A stretch of DNA of 6,562 nucleotides from JADJQU01 sp035490315 (GCA_035490315.1 DATHET010000187.1:1-6562); one strand, 5' to 3'. Positions 1 to 6,401 are shown, counted from the first letter of the stretch. Notes: generated by a model from the letters alone, not told the origin. Made by a program: numbers and translations.

Positions 1-911
1 CGGGTCCTGGCAAGGAAAAGCTGAGCGGGTTCACTCTGGACAACGCCCGCGTCGTCCTGGACCTGGCTCAGGGAGACTTCGGCGCCCGAATCTCCTTGGA
101 AGCCGTCGACCAGAGCAGTCTGGCCACGGGAACCCCGTCGAACGCCTTCCTCCTGGATGCTTATGCAACCGCGAGGATCGGGGAGAACTGGATGGGCATG
201 ATCGGGCACTTCCGGTCCCCGTTCCTGGGGTCGGCGTTGATCGAAGAGAACAACATGTTGTTGCTCGACCGCACCTTCAACGGCCAGTTCTGGGATGAGC
301 GCACGGACGGCCTCCAGGTCACCGGCATGTTCGACCAGGTGTCGATCATGGCGGCCCTGCAAAACGGCAGCGATCAGCTGCAGAACGGGTACATGTGGAC
401 TGGTCGCGTCGTGTTCGCCCCCCTGGGCACGGTCGGGAACAACCAGGAAGGCGCCTACGGCTCCTCCTCCGAGACCGCCATCAGGCTGGGTCTCGCTTAC
501 GCGGACGATTCCGAGATCAGCAAGGGCGACGCCTGGGCGATCGATGGGACCCTGATCCAAGGCGGCTTCTCGCTGCAAGTCGAATTGGTCGACTACAACG
601 ACGACGTCACCCCGGGCTCGGGCATCAACCTCAACACGGGTGTCCTGAATCCCGCGGGAATCGTGGCGACGGGCGGCGCCGAGACCCCCTGGTCGGCGAC
701 GGCGGGCCTGCTGATCAATCCGACGGTCGAGCTGGTCGCGCGCTTCGAAGACCTCGATGACGACGACGACACCACCGCAGTGACGGTCGGCGCCAATTTC
801 TACGCCGCCGGCCACAACGCGAAGCTGACGCTCCAGGCGACTCGCTCGGACAGCGACGACGGCACGAAGGAAGCGGACACGCTCGCTTTCGGCGTTTGCG
901 TCGGAGCCTGA
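1..911 (+). CDS. OprO/OprP-like outer-membrane porin, 5'-truncated by window edge
   Basis: The frame is open from base 3 to a TGA at 909-911, giving 302 visible residues. The 5' end lies outside the window. A TTG at 96 could be read as a start, but the coding frame and the similarity to the next gene continue upstream of it, so it is not the real start. The protein aligns along its whole length with the porin at 1180-2235. Shared blocks are P-G-x-x-x-L-x-G-F, L-L-D-A, G-x-F-R-x-P-L/F, the S/A-L-Q-N-G repeat unit, a Gly-Ala-Tyr-Gly turn, and a final N-Y/F-Y-x-x-G-H-x-A-K strand. By that alignment about 70 residues are missing, including the signal peptide and first strand. Alternating hydrophobic/polar strands and acidic loops (a run of five Asp near the C-terminus) fit a beta-barrel. 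The family forms trimeric channels, some selective for phosphate or polyphosphate; the substrate here cannot be read. The last residue is Ala, not the usual Phe, and the terminal strand carries a Cys. Confidence 0.75.
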   Translation, partial: GPGKEKLSGFTLDNARVVLDLAQGDFGARISLEAVDQSSLATGTPSNAFLLDAYATARIGENWMGMIGHFRSPFLGSALIEENNMLLLDRTFNGQFWDERTDGLQVTGMFDQVSIMAALQNGSDQLQNGYMWTGRVVFAPLGTVGNNQEGAYGSSSETAIRLGLAYADDSEISKGDAWAIDGTLIQGGFSLQVELVDYNDDVTPGSGINLNTGVLNPAGIVATGGAETPWSATAGLLINPTVELVARFEDLDDDDDTTAVTVGANFYAAGHNAKLTLQATRSDSDDGTKEADTLAFGVCVGA

Positions 912-980
912 TCCGCTGACCACGGGGCGCCGAGCGCGCCACCGAAAACTCGCTTCCCGCGCGCGTCGCGGGAAAACCAC

Positions 981-1016
981 GAGGGCCTCGCGCAGTACGC
1001 GGGGCCTTCGGTCTTT
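981..1016 (+). terminator. Rho-independent-type terminator after the first porin
   Basis: A 12-bp stem pairs 981-992 with 998-1009 around a 5-nt loop (CAGTA, 993-997). It includes two G-U wobbles and a GC-rich core. A short T-rich run (TCTTT, 1012-1016) follows. It lies 70 bases past the porin stop and ends the first transcript before the second porin. The weak T tract makes efficiency uncertain. The rest of 912-1179 shows no gene. Confidence 0.65.
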
Positions 1017-1179
1017 CCTGGAGCTCTGCGCAACTCCAGGCTGCGATGTGGAACGACCGGCAAGCGAGCACTTCCATCGACCTCGCGCGTCGTGCATCCT
1101 GCCTGCGGCGCAGAGCCACCGGCGCGCCTAGCGCCGATCCCCTTCCGACTGGGACAGATTCCCTTCCTGGAGACTCGAC

Positions 1180-2235
1180 ATGAAGCAGTGGTTACTTTGC
1201 ACCCTGGCATCGACGATCTGCGCGGCGGAAGTTTCGGCCGCGCCCAGTGCACCGGTCGGCGGTGATGACTGGGGCACGCTCGACCGCGACATCGCGGCGC
1301 TCTCGGCTTCGTCGCTGCAAACCGAACCGGATGGTCCGACCGTGAGCGGACTGGTTCGGGCTGCCTGGCTCTCCATTCCGAATCTGCTTCCAGGCGACGA
1401 GGACCTGCAAGGCTTCAGCCTGCTCAACACTCAAGTCCAGGTCGACGACGAGTTGAGCGATCGGGTTGCCTATCGCATCCAGCTCGAAGCAGCCGGAGGC
1501 AACGCGCGGCTCCTCGACGCCTTCGGCGCATACCGGGTGAACGATTTGCTGCGCATCACCGTCGGGAACTTCCGTGCACCGCTCTTGTGGGAGTCGCAGC
1601 TCAGCGACCGCGACACCTTGTTCCTGGTGCGCACCGACGCGGGCGAGCTGTTCTACGGCCGCGATCAGGGCGTGATGGTCGATGGAGCGTGGGAGCGATT
1701 CAACTGGAGGGTGTCGCTGCAGAACGGTGTGGACATCCAGGAATCGAGGGCGGCTTTCTGCGCTCGAGTGGGTGTCAACGCCATCGGCAAGGGCGTCGGA
1801 CTGCTGCAGGGTGCCTATGGAATGGGCGACGAGACCAACCTGAGCGTCGCGGCCGCCTTCTACAACGATTCCGGCGTGGACGACGATGGATCGGTGTACT
1901 CGACCGACGCTCAGTTGCGCGTCGGTCGCTTCGCCGCCGACGGATCGCTCACCAGCTACGGTGATGGAACCAACGGCAATTTCGCCACGAGAACCGACGC
2001 GAATTCATGGTCGGCCTCGGTGAGCTTCATGGTGGTCCCCGACGAGTGGGAAGTGGCCCTGCGCTATCAGGACATCGACAACGACAAGGACGCGAGCGAC
2101 ATCACTCTCGGCGTCAACTACTACGTGATGGGTCACTCGGCAAAGGTGCAGGCCAACCTCACCCACGTCGACTCCGACGACCCGCCGGTCGACGACACGT
2201 GGCGCGCTGGAATCGGTTTGACGGTCGGAGTCTAG
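1180..2235 (+). CDS. OprO/OprP-like outer-membrane porin, complete paralogue
   Basis: This is a 351-residue protein. The ATG is chosen because it opens a signal peptide (Lys2, hydrophobic stretch 4-16, probable signal peptidase I cleavage after Val-Ser-Ala at 18-20) and has a GGAG ribosome site at 1169-1172, 7 bases upstream. Cys14 does not sit in a lipobox, so it is not a lipoprotein. After an acidic linker (about 21-54), the barrel begins near Ser56-Gly-Leu-Val-Arg. It contains G-N-F-R-A-P-L at 129-135, an S-L-Q-N-G strand, and a C-terminal N-Y-Y-V-M-G-H-S-A-K strand. The length is short for phosphate-selective porins (usually about 400 or more). The role is passive uptake of small, possibly anionic solutes across the outer membrane; specificity is not readable. 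It follows a homologous porin, which points to tandem duplication. Its own terminator-isolated position suggests a separate promoter in 1017-1168, though I see no convincing one. It ends in Val-Gly-Val, lacking the terminal Phe common in BAM substrates. Confidence 0.8.
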   Translation: MKQWLLCTLASTICAAEVSAAPSAPVGGDDWGTLDRDIAALSASSLQTEPDGPTVSGLVRAAWLSIPNLLPGDEDLQGFSLLNTQVQVDDELSDRVAYRIQLEAAGGNARLLDAFGAYRVNDLLRITVGNFRAPLLWESQLSDRDTLFLVRTDAGELFYGRDQGVMVDGAWERFNWRVSLQNGVDIQESRAAFCARVGVNAIGKGVGLLQGAYGMGDETNLSVAAAFYNDSGVDDDGSVYSTDAQLRVGRFAADGSLTSYGDGTNGNFATRTDANSWSASVSFMVVPDEWEVALRYQDIDNDKDASDITLGVNYYVMGHSAKVQANLTHVDSDDPPVDDTWRAGIGLTVGV

Positions 2236-2262
2236 GGAAGACCGCGCTCGCATCGGGTCCGC

Positions 2263-2274
2263 TAGACTGTTCGG
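2263..2274 (+). promoter_or_regulatory. Candidate -10 element upstream of the YyaL-like gene
   Basis: TAGACT followed by GTTCGG lies in the 59-bp gap between the porin stop and the ATG at 2295. A related 12-mer, TATCCTGTCCGG (9 of 12 identical), lies at 4406-4417 in the gap before the SDR gene. That repetition at equivalent positions suggests a promoter -10 with its start region. No good -35 hexamer is visible at 16-19 bases upstream of either copy, so this is tentative. Confidence 0.25.
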
Positions 2275-2294
2275 ATGAGCTTCGAGCGGACACG

Positions 2295-4355
2295 ATGACC
2301 CGACACACACGCGAGAATCGCCTCGCCAGCGAGACCAGTCCGTACCTGCTCCAGCATTCGAAGAACCCGGTCGACTGGTATCCATGGAGCGCGGAGGCGC
2401 TGGAGCGCTCGAGGCGCGAGGATAAGCCGATCTTCCTTTCGATCGGCTACTCCGCCTGCCATTGGTGCCACGTGATGGAGCGCGAGAGCTTCGAGAACGA
2501 CGCGATCGCCGAGCTGATGAACGCGGCCTTCGTCTGCATCAAGGTCGACCGCGAGGAGCGGCCTGACCTCGACGAGATCTACATGAAGTCCGTGCAGGCG
2601 ATGACCGGACAGGGTGGCTGGCCGATGAGCGTGTGGCTCACGCCCGACCTCGAGCCGTTCTATGGCGGCACGTATTTTCCGCCGGCGCGCATGCACGGTC
2701 GGCCGAGTTTTTCAGAGGTCCTCACTTCGCTCTCGCGCGCGTGGAAGGCCGATCGGCCCGGACTGATCGCGGCCGGAAAGCGCATGCGCGAGTACCTGGA
2801 GAAGGATGGCTCGACTGCGATCGGCGCCGACATCTCCGAGGGAGCGCTGGAGCTCTCGCGCTCGATGCTGACCGCCAACTTCGATCCTGTCTGGGGCGGC
2901 TTCGGCGGCGCGCCGAAGTTCCCGCACGCGCTCGACCTGCGGTTGATGCTGCGCCATCACCTGCGCACCCGCGATCCACAGGACCTGACGATCGCCACGC
3001 TGACGCTCGACCGCATGGCGGAGGGCGGCATCTACGACCAGCTCGGCGGCGGATTCCACCGCTACTCGACCGACGAGCAGTGGCTGATCCCGCACTTCGA
3101 GAAGATGCTGTACGACAACGCATTGCTCGTGCCGGCCTACCTCGAAGCCTTCTTGCTGAATGGCGACGTCGACCACGCGCGCATCGCACGCGAATGTTGC
3201 GACTGGGCGCTGCGCGAGATGACCACGCCCGAGGGCGCTTTCGCCAGCGCACAGGATGCGGACTCCGAGGGCGAGGAAGGCCGCTTCTTCGCCTGGACAC
3301 CGGGGCAGATCGAAGCTGTGCTCGGCGAGCAACTGGGACGCCAGGCCTGTGTCTGGTACGGCGTTACGCCTGAGGGAAACTTCGAGCACGGCTCGAGCGC
3401 GCTGTGGCGTCACGACAGCGCTCAGCGAGTCGCGGAGATCCTGGGCGCGAAGCTCGACGTGCTGGAAAGCGCGATGGTCCAGGCGCGCGCGCGACTGCTC
3501 GCGGCGCGCGAGGAACGCGTGCATCCGAATACCGACGACAAGGTGCTGGTCGCCTGGAATGGGTTGATGATCTCGGCCCTGGCCCAGACCACCCAGGTGC
3601 TCGGAGAGCCGCGTTACCTGAACGCCGCGCGCCGTTGCGCGGACTACATCTGGGATCACATGCGCCAGGAGAGCGGCGCGCTCTTCGCCACCGCGCGGCA
3701 TGGGCGGGCGCACTTGAATGCCTATCTCGACGACTACGCCTTCTTGATCCAGGGCATGCTCGACCTGTACGAGACCGATTTCGATCAGCGCTGGATCCGG
3801 CGCGCTCTGGAGCTCTCGACGATCGTCGGCGAACGCTTCGAGGATCCGCAGCATGGCGGTTACTTCACCACCTCGAACGATCACGAGCGGCTGATCGCGC
3901 GGCTCAAGTCACCGCAGGACGGCGCCTTGCCCGCAGGGAACGGCGTGCATGCGCTGAATCTGCTTCGCCTTGCCGAATTGACCGGGCAGCGCGACCTCGC
4001 TCTGGCGGCCGAGCGCACGATCAAGTCCGTTGGACAACTCGTGAATCGCTATCCGGTGGCCTTCAGCCAATTGCTCTGCGCCGTGGACTTCCTCGCCGGG
4101 AACCCGCGCGAAGTCGTGATCGCCGGTGAGCCCGGCGACGAACCCGTGCGAGCGATGTTGAGGACCGTCCGCGCGAAATTCCTGCCGCAGAAAGTCGTGG
4201 CGATGGCGAGCGAGAGCTCCGATTCCTCGCTGATGCCCCTGCTCGCTGCACGCAAGGCGCCCCGCGGCGAGGCGCGCGCCTTCGTCTGCCGCAACTACGC
4301 TTGCCGAGCGCCCGTCGCGACGGTCGAAGCTCTCGAGCGCGAGCTCTCGAGCTGA
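2295..4355 (+). CDS. yyaL: Thioredoxin-domain / (alpha/alpha)6-barrel protein, DUF255 (YyaL/SPATA20 family)
   Basis: This is a 686-residue protein, the normal length for bacterial YyaL-type proteins. The frame is open further upstream (to 2007), but that part overlaps the porin. The ATG at 2295 starts the family's typical N-terminus (N-R-L-A-S-E-T-S-P-Y-L-L-Q-H at 8-21, then N-P-V-D-W at 24-28). The thioredoxin-like domain (about 1-165) has a C-H-W-C active-site motif at 55-58 followed by M-E-R-E-S-F, and G-Q-G-G-W-P at 105-110. The barrel domain resembles N-acylglucosamine epimerase/six-hairpin folds. It carries G-G-A-P-K-F-P (204-210), D-Q-L-G-G-G-F-H-R-Y (248-257), P-H-F-E-K-M-L-Y-D (266-274), Q-D-A-D-S-E-G-E-E-G (320-329) and V-A-W-N-G-L-M (419-425). 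The C-terminus has the paired-Cys segment C-R-N-Y-A-C. No signal peptide is seen, so it is probably cytoplasmic. The biochemical function of the family is not established, despite some automatic annotations as cellulase or kinase-like. The start has only a weak upstream purine site (GAGCGGA, 2284-2290). Confidence 0.93.
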   Translation: MTRHTRENRLASETSPYLLQHSKNPVDWYPWSAEALERSRREDKPIFLSIGYSACHWCHVMERESFENDAIAELMNAAFVCIKVDREERPDLDEIYMKSVQAMTGQGGWPMSVWLTPDLEPFYGGTYFPPARMHGRPSFSEVLTSLSRAWKADRPGLIAAGKRMREYLEKDGSTAIGADISEGALELSRSMLTANFDPVWGGFGGAPKFPHALDLRLMLRHHLRTRDPQDLTIATLTLDRMAEGGIYDQLGGGFHRYSTDEQWLIPHFEKMLYDNALLVPAYLEAFLLNGDVDHARIARECCDWALREMTTPEGAFASAQDADSEGEEGRFFAWTPGQIEAVLGEQLGRQACVWYGVTPEGNFEHGSSALWRHDSAQRVAEILGAKLDVLESAMVQARARLLAAREERVHPNTDDKVLVAWNGLMISALAQTTQVLGEPRYLNAARRCADYIWDHMRQESGALFATARHGRAHLNAYLDDYAFLIQGMLDLYETDFDQRWIRRALELSTIVGERFEDPQHGGYFTTSNDHERLIARLKSPQDGALPAGNGVHALNLLRLAELTGQRDLALAAERTIKSVGQLVNRYPVAFSQLLCAVDFLAGNPREVVIAGEPGDEPVRAMLRTVRAKFLPQKVVAMASESSDSSLMPLLAARKAPRGEARAFVCRNYACRAPVATVEALERELSS

Positions 4356-4414
4356 CTCGGGGCATCGGCACGGCGATTCCTGGACGACCCCGCGCCTGAT
4401 CGCAGTATCCTGTC

Positions 4415-4443
4415 CGGTTCCGCGCCGTTTCGCGCCGGAGCCG
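4415..4443 (+). other. Imperfect hairpin between the YyaL-like gene and the SDR gene
   Basis: CGGTTCC-GCGC (4415-4425) pairs with GCGC-C-GGAGCCG (4432-4443). There are 11 pairs, one G-U wobble and one bulged C, and the loop is CGTTTC. No T tract follows, so it is a poor intrinsic terminator. If the candidate -10 at 4406-4411 is used, the hairpin would lie near the 5' end of the SDR mRNA, about 35 bases before its ATG. It could end the upstream transcript or be a 5' untranslated element. The other bases of the 4356-4477 gap show nothing clear. Confidence 0.4.
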
Positions 4444-4477
4444 AAAGCATCCCTGGTCCCCAAGCCCAAAGTCCTGC

Positions 4478-5191
4478 ATGTCGAGTCTGCGCGTCATCGT
4501 CACCGGAGGTAGTCAGGGCATCGGCCGCGCCATCGCGCTGGCCTTCGCCCGCCGTGGAGCCCGAGTCGCGATCGCCGCGCGCACGGGCGACAAGCTCGAC
4601 GAGGTCGTGAACGAGATCGACAAGCTCGGCGGCAGGGGTTGTCCGCTGCAGATGGATCTGACGGAGGATGGCGGCATCGAAGGCGCGATCTACCGCGGCG
4701 TCGAGCACTGCGACGGAGTCATCGACGTGCTGGTGAACAACGCCGGCGTGTTCGACGTCCACCCGTTCGAGGAGCAGTCGCCCGCCGACTGGCGCAAGAT
4801 GCTCAACGTCAATCTGACCGGACCTTTCCTGGTGACGCGCGAAACCATCGACGCACTGAAGGCCTCGCCGCGCGCGCACATCTTCAACATCGCGTCGGTG
4901 GCCGCGCGCCGTGGGTTCGCCGGAGGCACGGCTTACTGCGCATCCAAGTACGGCCTGCGCGGTTTCAGCGATGCCCTGCGCGTCGATCTCGCGCCGCGCA
5001 AGATCCGCGTCTCGACCGTCTACCCCGACCTGACGAACACCGCGATCTTCGACGGGGTTCCTGGAAACTGGGATCGCTCGAAAATGAATCAGCCGGAGGA
5101 TGTCGCCGCGGTCGTGCTGGCTGCTTACGACTCACCCGATGGCACCAACGTCGACGATCTCGACGTCCCTCCGCCCAAGGCGAAGTCCTGA
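4478..5191 (+). CDS. Short-chain dehydrogenase/reductase, candidate sepiapterin reductase
   Basis: This is a 237-residue classical SDR. The Rossmann nucleotide site T-G-G-S-Q-G-I-G is at 9-16, Asp60 sits in M-D-L, and N-N-A-G is at 87-90. The catalytic set is Asn112, Ser140, Tyr153 and Lys157 (Y-C-A-S-K). An Ala-Arg pair at 34-35 after the second beta strand, with no acidic residue there, favours NADP(H). The ATG is chosen because it puts the glycine motif at the normal distance; no Shine-Dalgarno is evident. The usual Pro-Gly after the sixth strand is Pro183-Asp184, and the tail is acidic then Pro/Lys-rich (D-D-L-D-V-P-P-P-K). The gene converges on folE and ptpS. GTP cyclohydrolase, PTPS and an SDR are the three enzymes of BH4 synthesis, and the H-I-F-x-I-x-S-V-A-A segment resembles what I recall of bacterial sepiapterin reductases. 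SDR specificity is not readable from motifs, so the sepiapterin call is an inference; a generic carbonyl reductase remains possible. Confidence 0.9.
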   Translation: MSSLRVIVTGGSQGIGRAIALAFARRGARVAIAARTGDKLDEVVNEIDKLGGRGCPLQMDLTEDGGIEGAIYRGVEHCDGVIDVLVNNAGVFDVHPFEEQSPADWRKMLNVNLTGPFLVTRETIDALKASPRAHIFNIASVAARRGFAGGTAYCASKYGLRGFSDALRVDLAPRKIRVSTVYPDLTNTAIFDGVPGNWDRSKMNQPEDVAAVVLAAYDSPDGTNVDDLDVPPPKAKS

Positions 5192-5201
5192 GCCGAGACG
5201 C

Positions 5202-5227
5202 GCCGCCAGCGAGCTGCCGCTGGCGGC
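5202..5227. terminator. Shared hairpin between convergent SDR and folE genes
   Basis: There is a perfect 10-bp inverted repeat: GCCGCCAGCG at 5202-5211, CGCTGGCGGC at 5218-5227, and a 6-nt loop. It lies 10 bases past the SDR stop and 10 bases past the folE stop, in a 46-bp convergent gap. The position and symmetry suit a bidirectional terminator. Neither strand has a proper T tract after the stem, so it could also act mainly as an mRNA 3'-end stabiliser. Confidence 0.65.
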
Positions 5228-5237
5228 TCCAGCGCGC

Positions 5238-5861
5238 TCAGGGAATCGAGCGCACGAAGGACAGGTACTCGTTGCGCGTCTTCGGATCGCTCTGGAAGCT
5301 GCCGCGCAGGCACGACGTAGTCGTCGATGAATTCTGCTTCTGCACTCCGCGCATCATCATGCACAGGTGCTTGCCGTCGGCGACGACGCCGACTCCCTTG
5401 GGCTTGAGGATGGACTCGATGGCCTCGGCGATCTGCACCGTCATCCGTTCCTGCACCTGCAATCTGCGCGAGAAGACGTCGACGATCCGCGGGATTTTCG
5501 ACAGCCCGATGATCTTGCCGTCGGGGATGTAGCCGACGTGGATGCGCCCGTAGAAAGGCAGCATGTGATGCTCGCAGAGACTGTAGAACTCGATGTCCTT
5601 GACCAGGATCATCTCGGAGATGTCCTCCTTGAACACTCCGTGACCGACGACCTCGTCCACGGTCTGGCGCATCCCGGCGGTCAACTCCGCGAGCGAGTGC
5701 GCGACGCGTTGCGGCGTGCGGGCCAGACCTTCGCGCTCCGGATCCTCGCCGAGCTCCGCCAGCAACTGCCGGATCAGCTCGGAGGAGGCGTCCTGGTCGG
5801 GCCCCAGTAGTCCACGTAGTTGTTGCGGCTCTCGCGCACGCGAATCCGGTGTAGTCGACAT
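5238..5861 (-). CDS. folE: GTP cyclohydrolase I
   Basis: The enzyme converts GTP to 7,8-dihydroneopterin triphosphate plus formate. This is the first step to folate, queuosine and biopterin-type pterins; it acts in the cytoplasm as a homodecamer. The protein has 207 residues. The N-terminal helical part includes G-E-D-P-E-R-E-G-L (38-46) and T-P-x-R-V-A (49-54). The zinc ligands are Cys96 and His99 in S-L-C-E-H-H, with Cys167 in H-L-C. The catalytic histidines are His98 and His165. Further family motifs are G-L-S-K (119-122), S-R-R-L-Q-V-Q-E-R (131-139) and M-R-G-V-Q-K (170-175). These ligands mark zinc-dependent type IA, not the FolE2 type. The ATG at 5861-5859 has GAGGG at 5875-5871, 9 bases upstream, but lies inside ptpS, giving an 88-bp out-of-frame overlap. 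Residues 1-25 are a non-conserved extension, so a shorter start cannot be excluded, though no ATG or GTG is available before the conserved core. It is the downstream gene of a two-gene unit with ptpS. Confidence 0.97.
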   Translation of the reverse strand: MSTTPDSRAREPQQLRGLLGPDQDASSELIRQLLAELGEDPEREGLARTPQRVAHSLAELTAGMRQTVDEVVGHGVFKEDISEMILVKDIEFYSLCEHHMLPFYGRIHVGYIPDGKIIGLSKIPRIVDVFSRRLQVQERMTVQIAEAIESILKPKGVGVVADGKHLCMMMRGVQKQNSSTTTSCLRGSFQSDPKTRNEYLSFVRSIP

Positions 5862-6223
5862 CCTTCGTTGCCCTCGAGACTTGGTTCTAGCTCGCGCCAG
5901 AAAGCGCGAGCGATGTTTTCAGCGGTCGGGATGACGCCGCGCAGGAACGGCACGTCGAAGTTCAGATGGAGGTGGTCCACGCGGCTGATCAGCTTCTCCA
6001 GCACCAGAAGCCGCAGTCGATTCAGGTCCATGACCATGCCGCTGTCGTCGTGGAGCGTGCCGCGCACGCAGACCTCCACGATCCAATTGTGGCCGTGCCC
6101 GTTTTCACTGTTGCAGATTCCGTAGACCCGCCGGTTGTCCTCGGGCGTCCAGGCCGGGTTGTGGAGCCGGTGGCTGGCGGCGAATTCCTGGACGTGGGTG
6201 ATCTCGACGATGTCTGCTGTCAT
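5774..6223 (-). CDS. ptpS: 6-pyruvoyltetrahydropterin synthase, type II motif
   Basis: This is a 149-residue COG0720/PTPS-family enzyme. Family chemistry: zinc-dependent removal of triphosphate from 7,8-dihydroneopterin triphosphate to give 6-pyruvoyltetrahydropterin. Zinc ligands are His18 (A-S-H-R-L), His43 and His45 (H-G-H). The catalytic Cys37 is followed by five residues before HGH. Asp83-His84 complete the catalytic triad, P-T-A-E-N is at 99-103, and the pterin-anchoring Glu is Glu131 (R-E-S-R-N-N). C-X5-HGH is the PTPS-II spacing typical of biopterin synthesis. QueD enzymes for queuosine have C-X3-HGH. The N-terminal half (H-R-L-H-N-P, G-H-G-H-N, G-M-V-M-D-L) closely resembles animal PTPS. 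The ATG at 6223-6221 fits the family N-terminus but has no nearby ribosome site; AGGAG lies 31 bases upstream across a hairpin. The C-terminal 29 codons, including Glu131, overlap the start of folE. Databases may label it QueD or 6-carboxytetrahydropterin synthase, which the motif argues against. Confidence 0.93.
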   Translation of the reverse strand: MTADIVEITHVQEFAASHRLHNPAWTPEDNRRVYGICNSENGHGHNWIVEVCVRGTLHDDSGMVMDLNRLRLLVLEKLISRVDHLHLNFDVPFLRGVIPTAENIARAFWRELEPSLEGNEGCRLHRIRVRESRNNYVDYWGPTRTPPPS

Positions 6224-6231
6224 GACCGGGA

Positions 6232-6250
6232 GCGCGAAGATTTTTCGCGC
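6232..6250 (-). promoter_or_regulatory. 5'-leader hairpin just upstream of the ptpS start
   Basis: On the minus strand GCGCGAA (6250-6244) and TTCGCGC (6238-6232) form a perfect 7-bp stem with a 5-nt AAATC loop, ending 8 bases before the ATG. An AGGAG (minus strand, 6259-6255) lies on the far side. Spacing to the ATG is 31 bases linearly but 12 if the hairpin is folded out. This may bring the ribosome site close to the start, or it may simply regulate access to it. A TATCTT (minus strand, 6277-6272) could be a -10, without a recognisable -35. Confidence 0.4.
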
Positions 6251-6401
6251 CGAGCTCCTGGTGAACGCGGCAAGATAGCCCTCGAACCGGATGCCCGCCC
6301 TGGAACTCCCGTGCCATTCCAGTCAGAAACGCGCACTACAAGAACCGTACGCGCTGGCCAAAGAACTTGGGTTGGCGAGTATTGAGGTTCATAAGTTGTG
6401 G

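Noticed and set aside
1180..1242. Possible lipoprotein signal at Cys14 of the second porin
   Set aside because: The residues before the Cys (Ser-Thr-Ile) do not fit a lipobox, and a good signal peptidase I site follows.
2007..2294. Upstream extension of the YyaL-like frame
   Set aside because: It overlaps the well-supported porin 3' end, encodes Arg/Gly-rich residues, and the conserved family N-terminus begins at the ATG at 2295.
2712..3884. 390-codon open frame on the minus strand
   Set aside because: It lies wholly opposite the YyaL-like gene, has Arg/Val/His-rich composition and no recognisable motif; it is a typical antisense shadow in GC-rich DNA.
4329..4352. Two copies of GCTCTCGAGC 4 bases apart at the 3' end of the YyaL-like gene
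   Set aside because: It encodes repeated Ala/Glu-Leu-Glu codons in a helix-like tail; the hairpin it could form is imperfect and has no T tract.
4295..4879. 194-codon open frame on the minus strand
   Set aside because: It is antisense to the end of the YyaL-like gene and the first half of the SDR, with no motif of its own.
5367..5810. 147-codon open frame on the plus strand
   Set aside because: It is antisense to folE, whose zinc and catalytic residues are all intact; the Asp/Val/Leu-rich translation is an antisense artefact.
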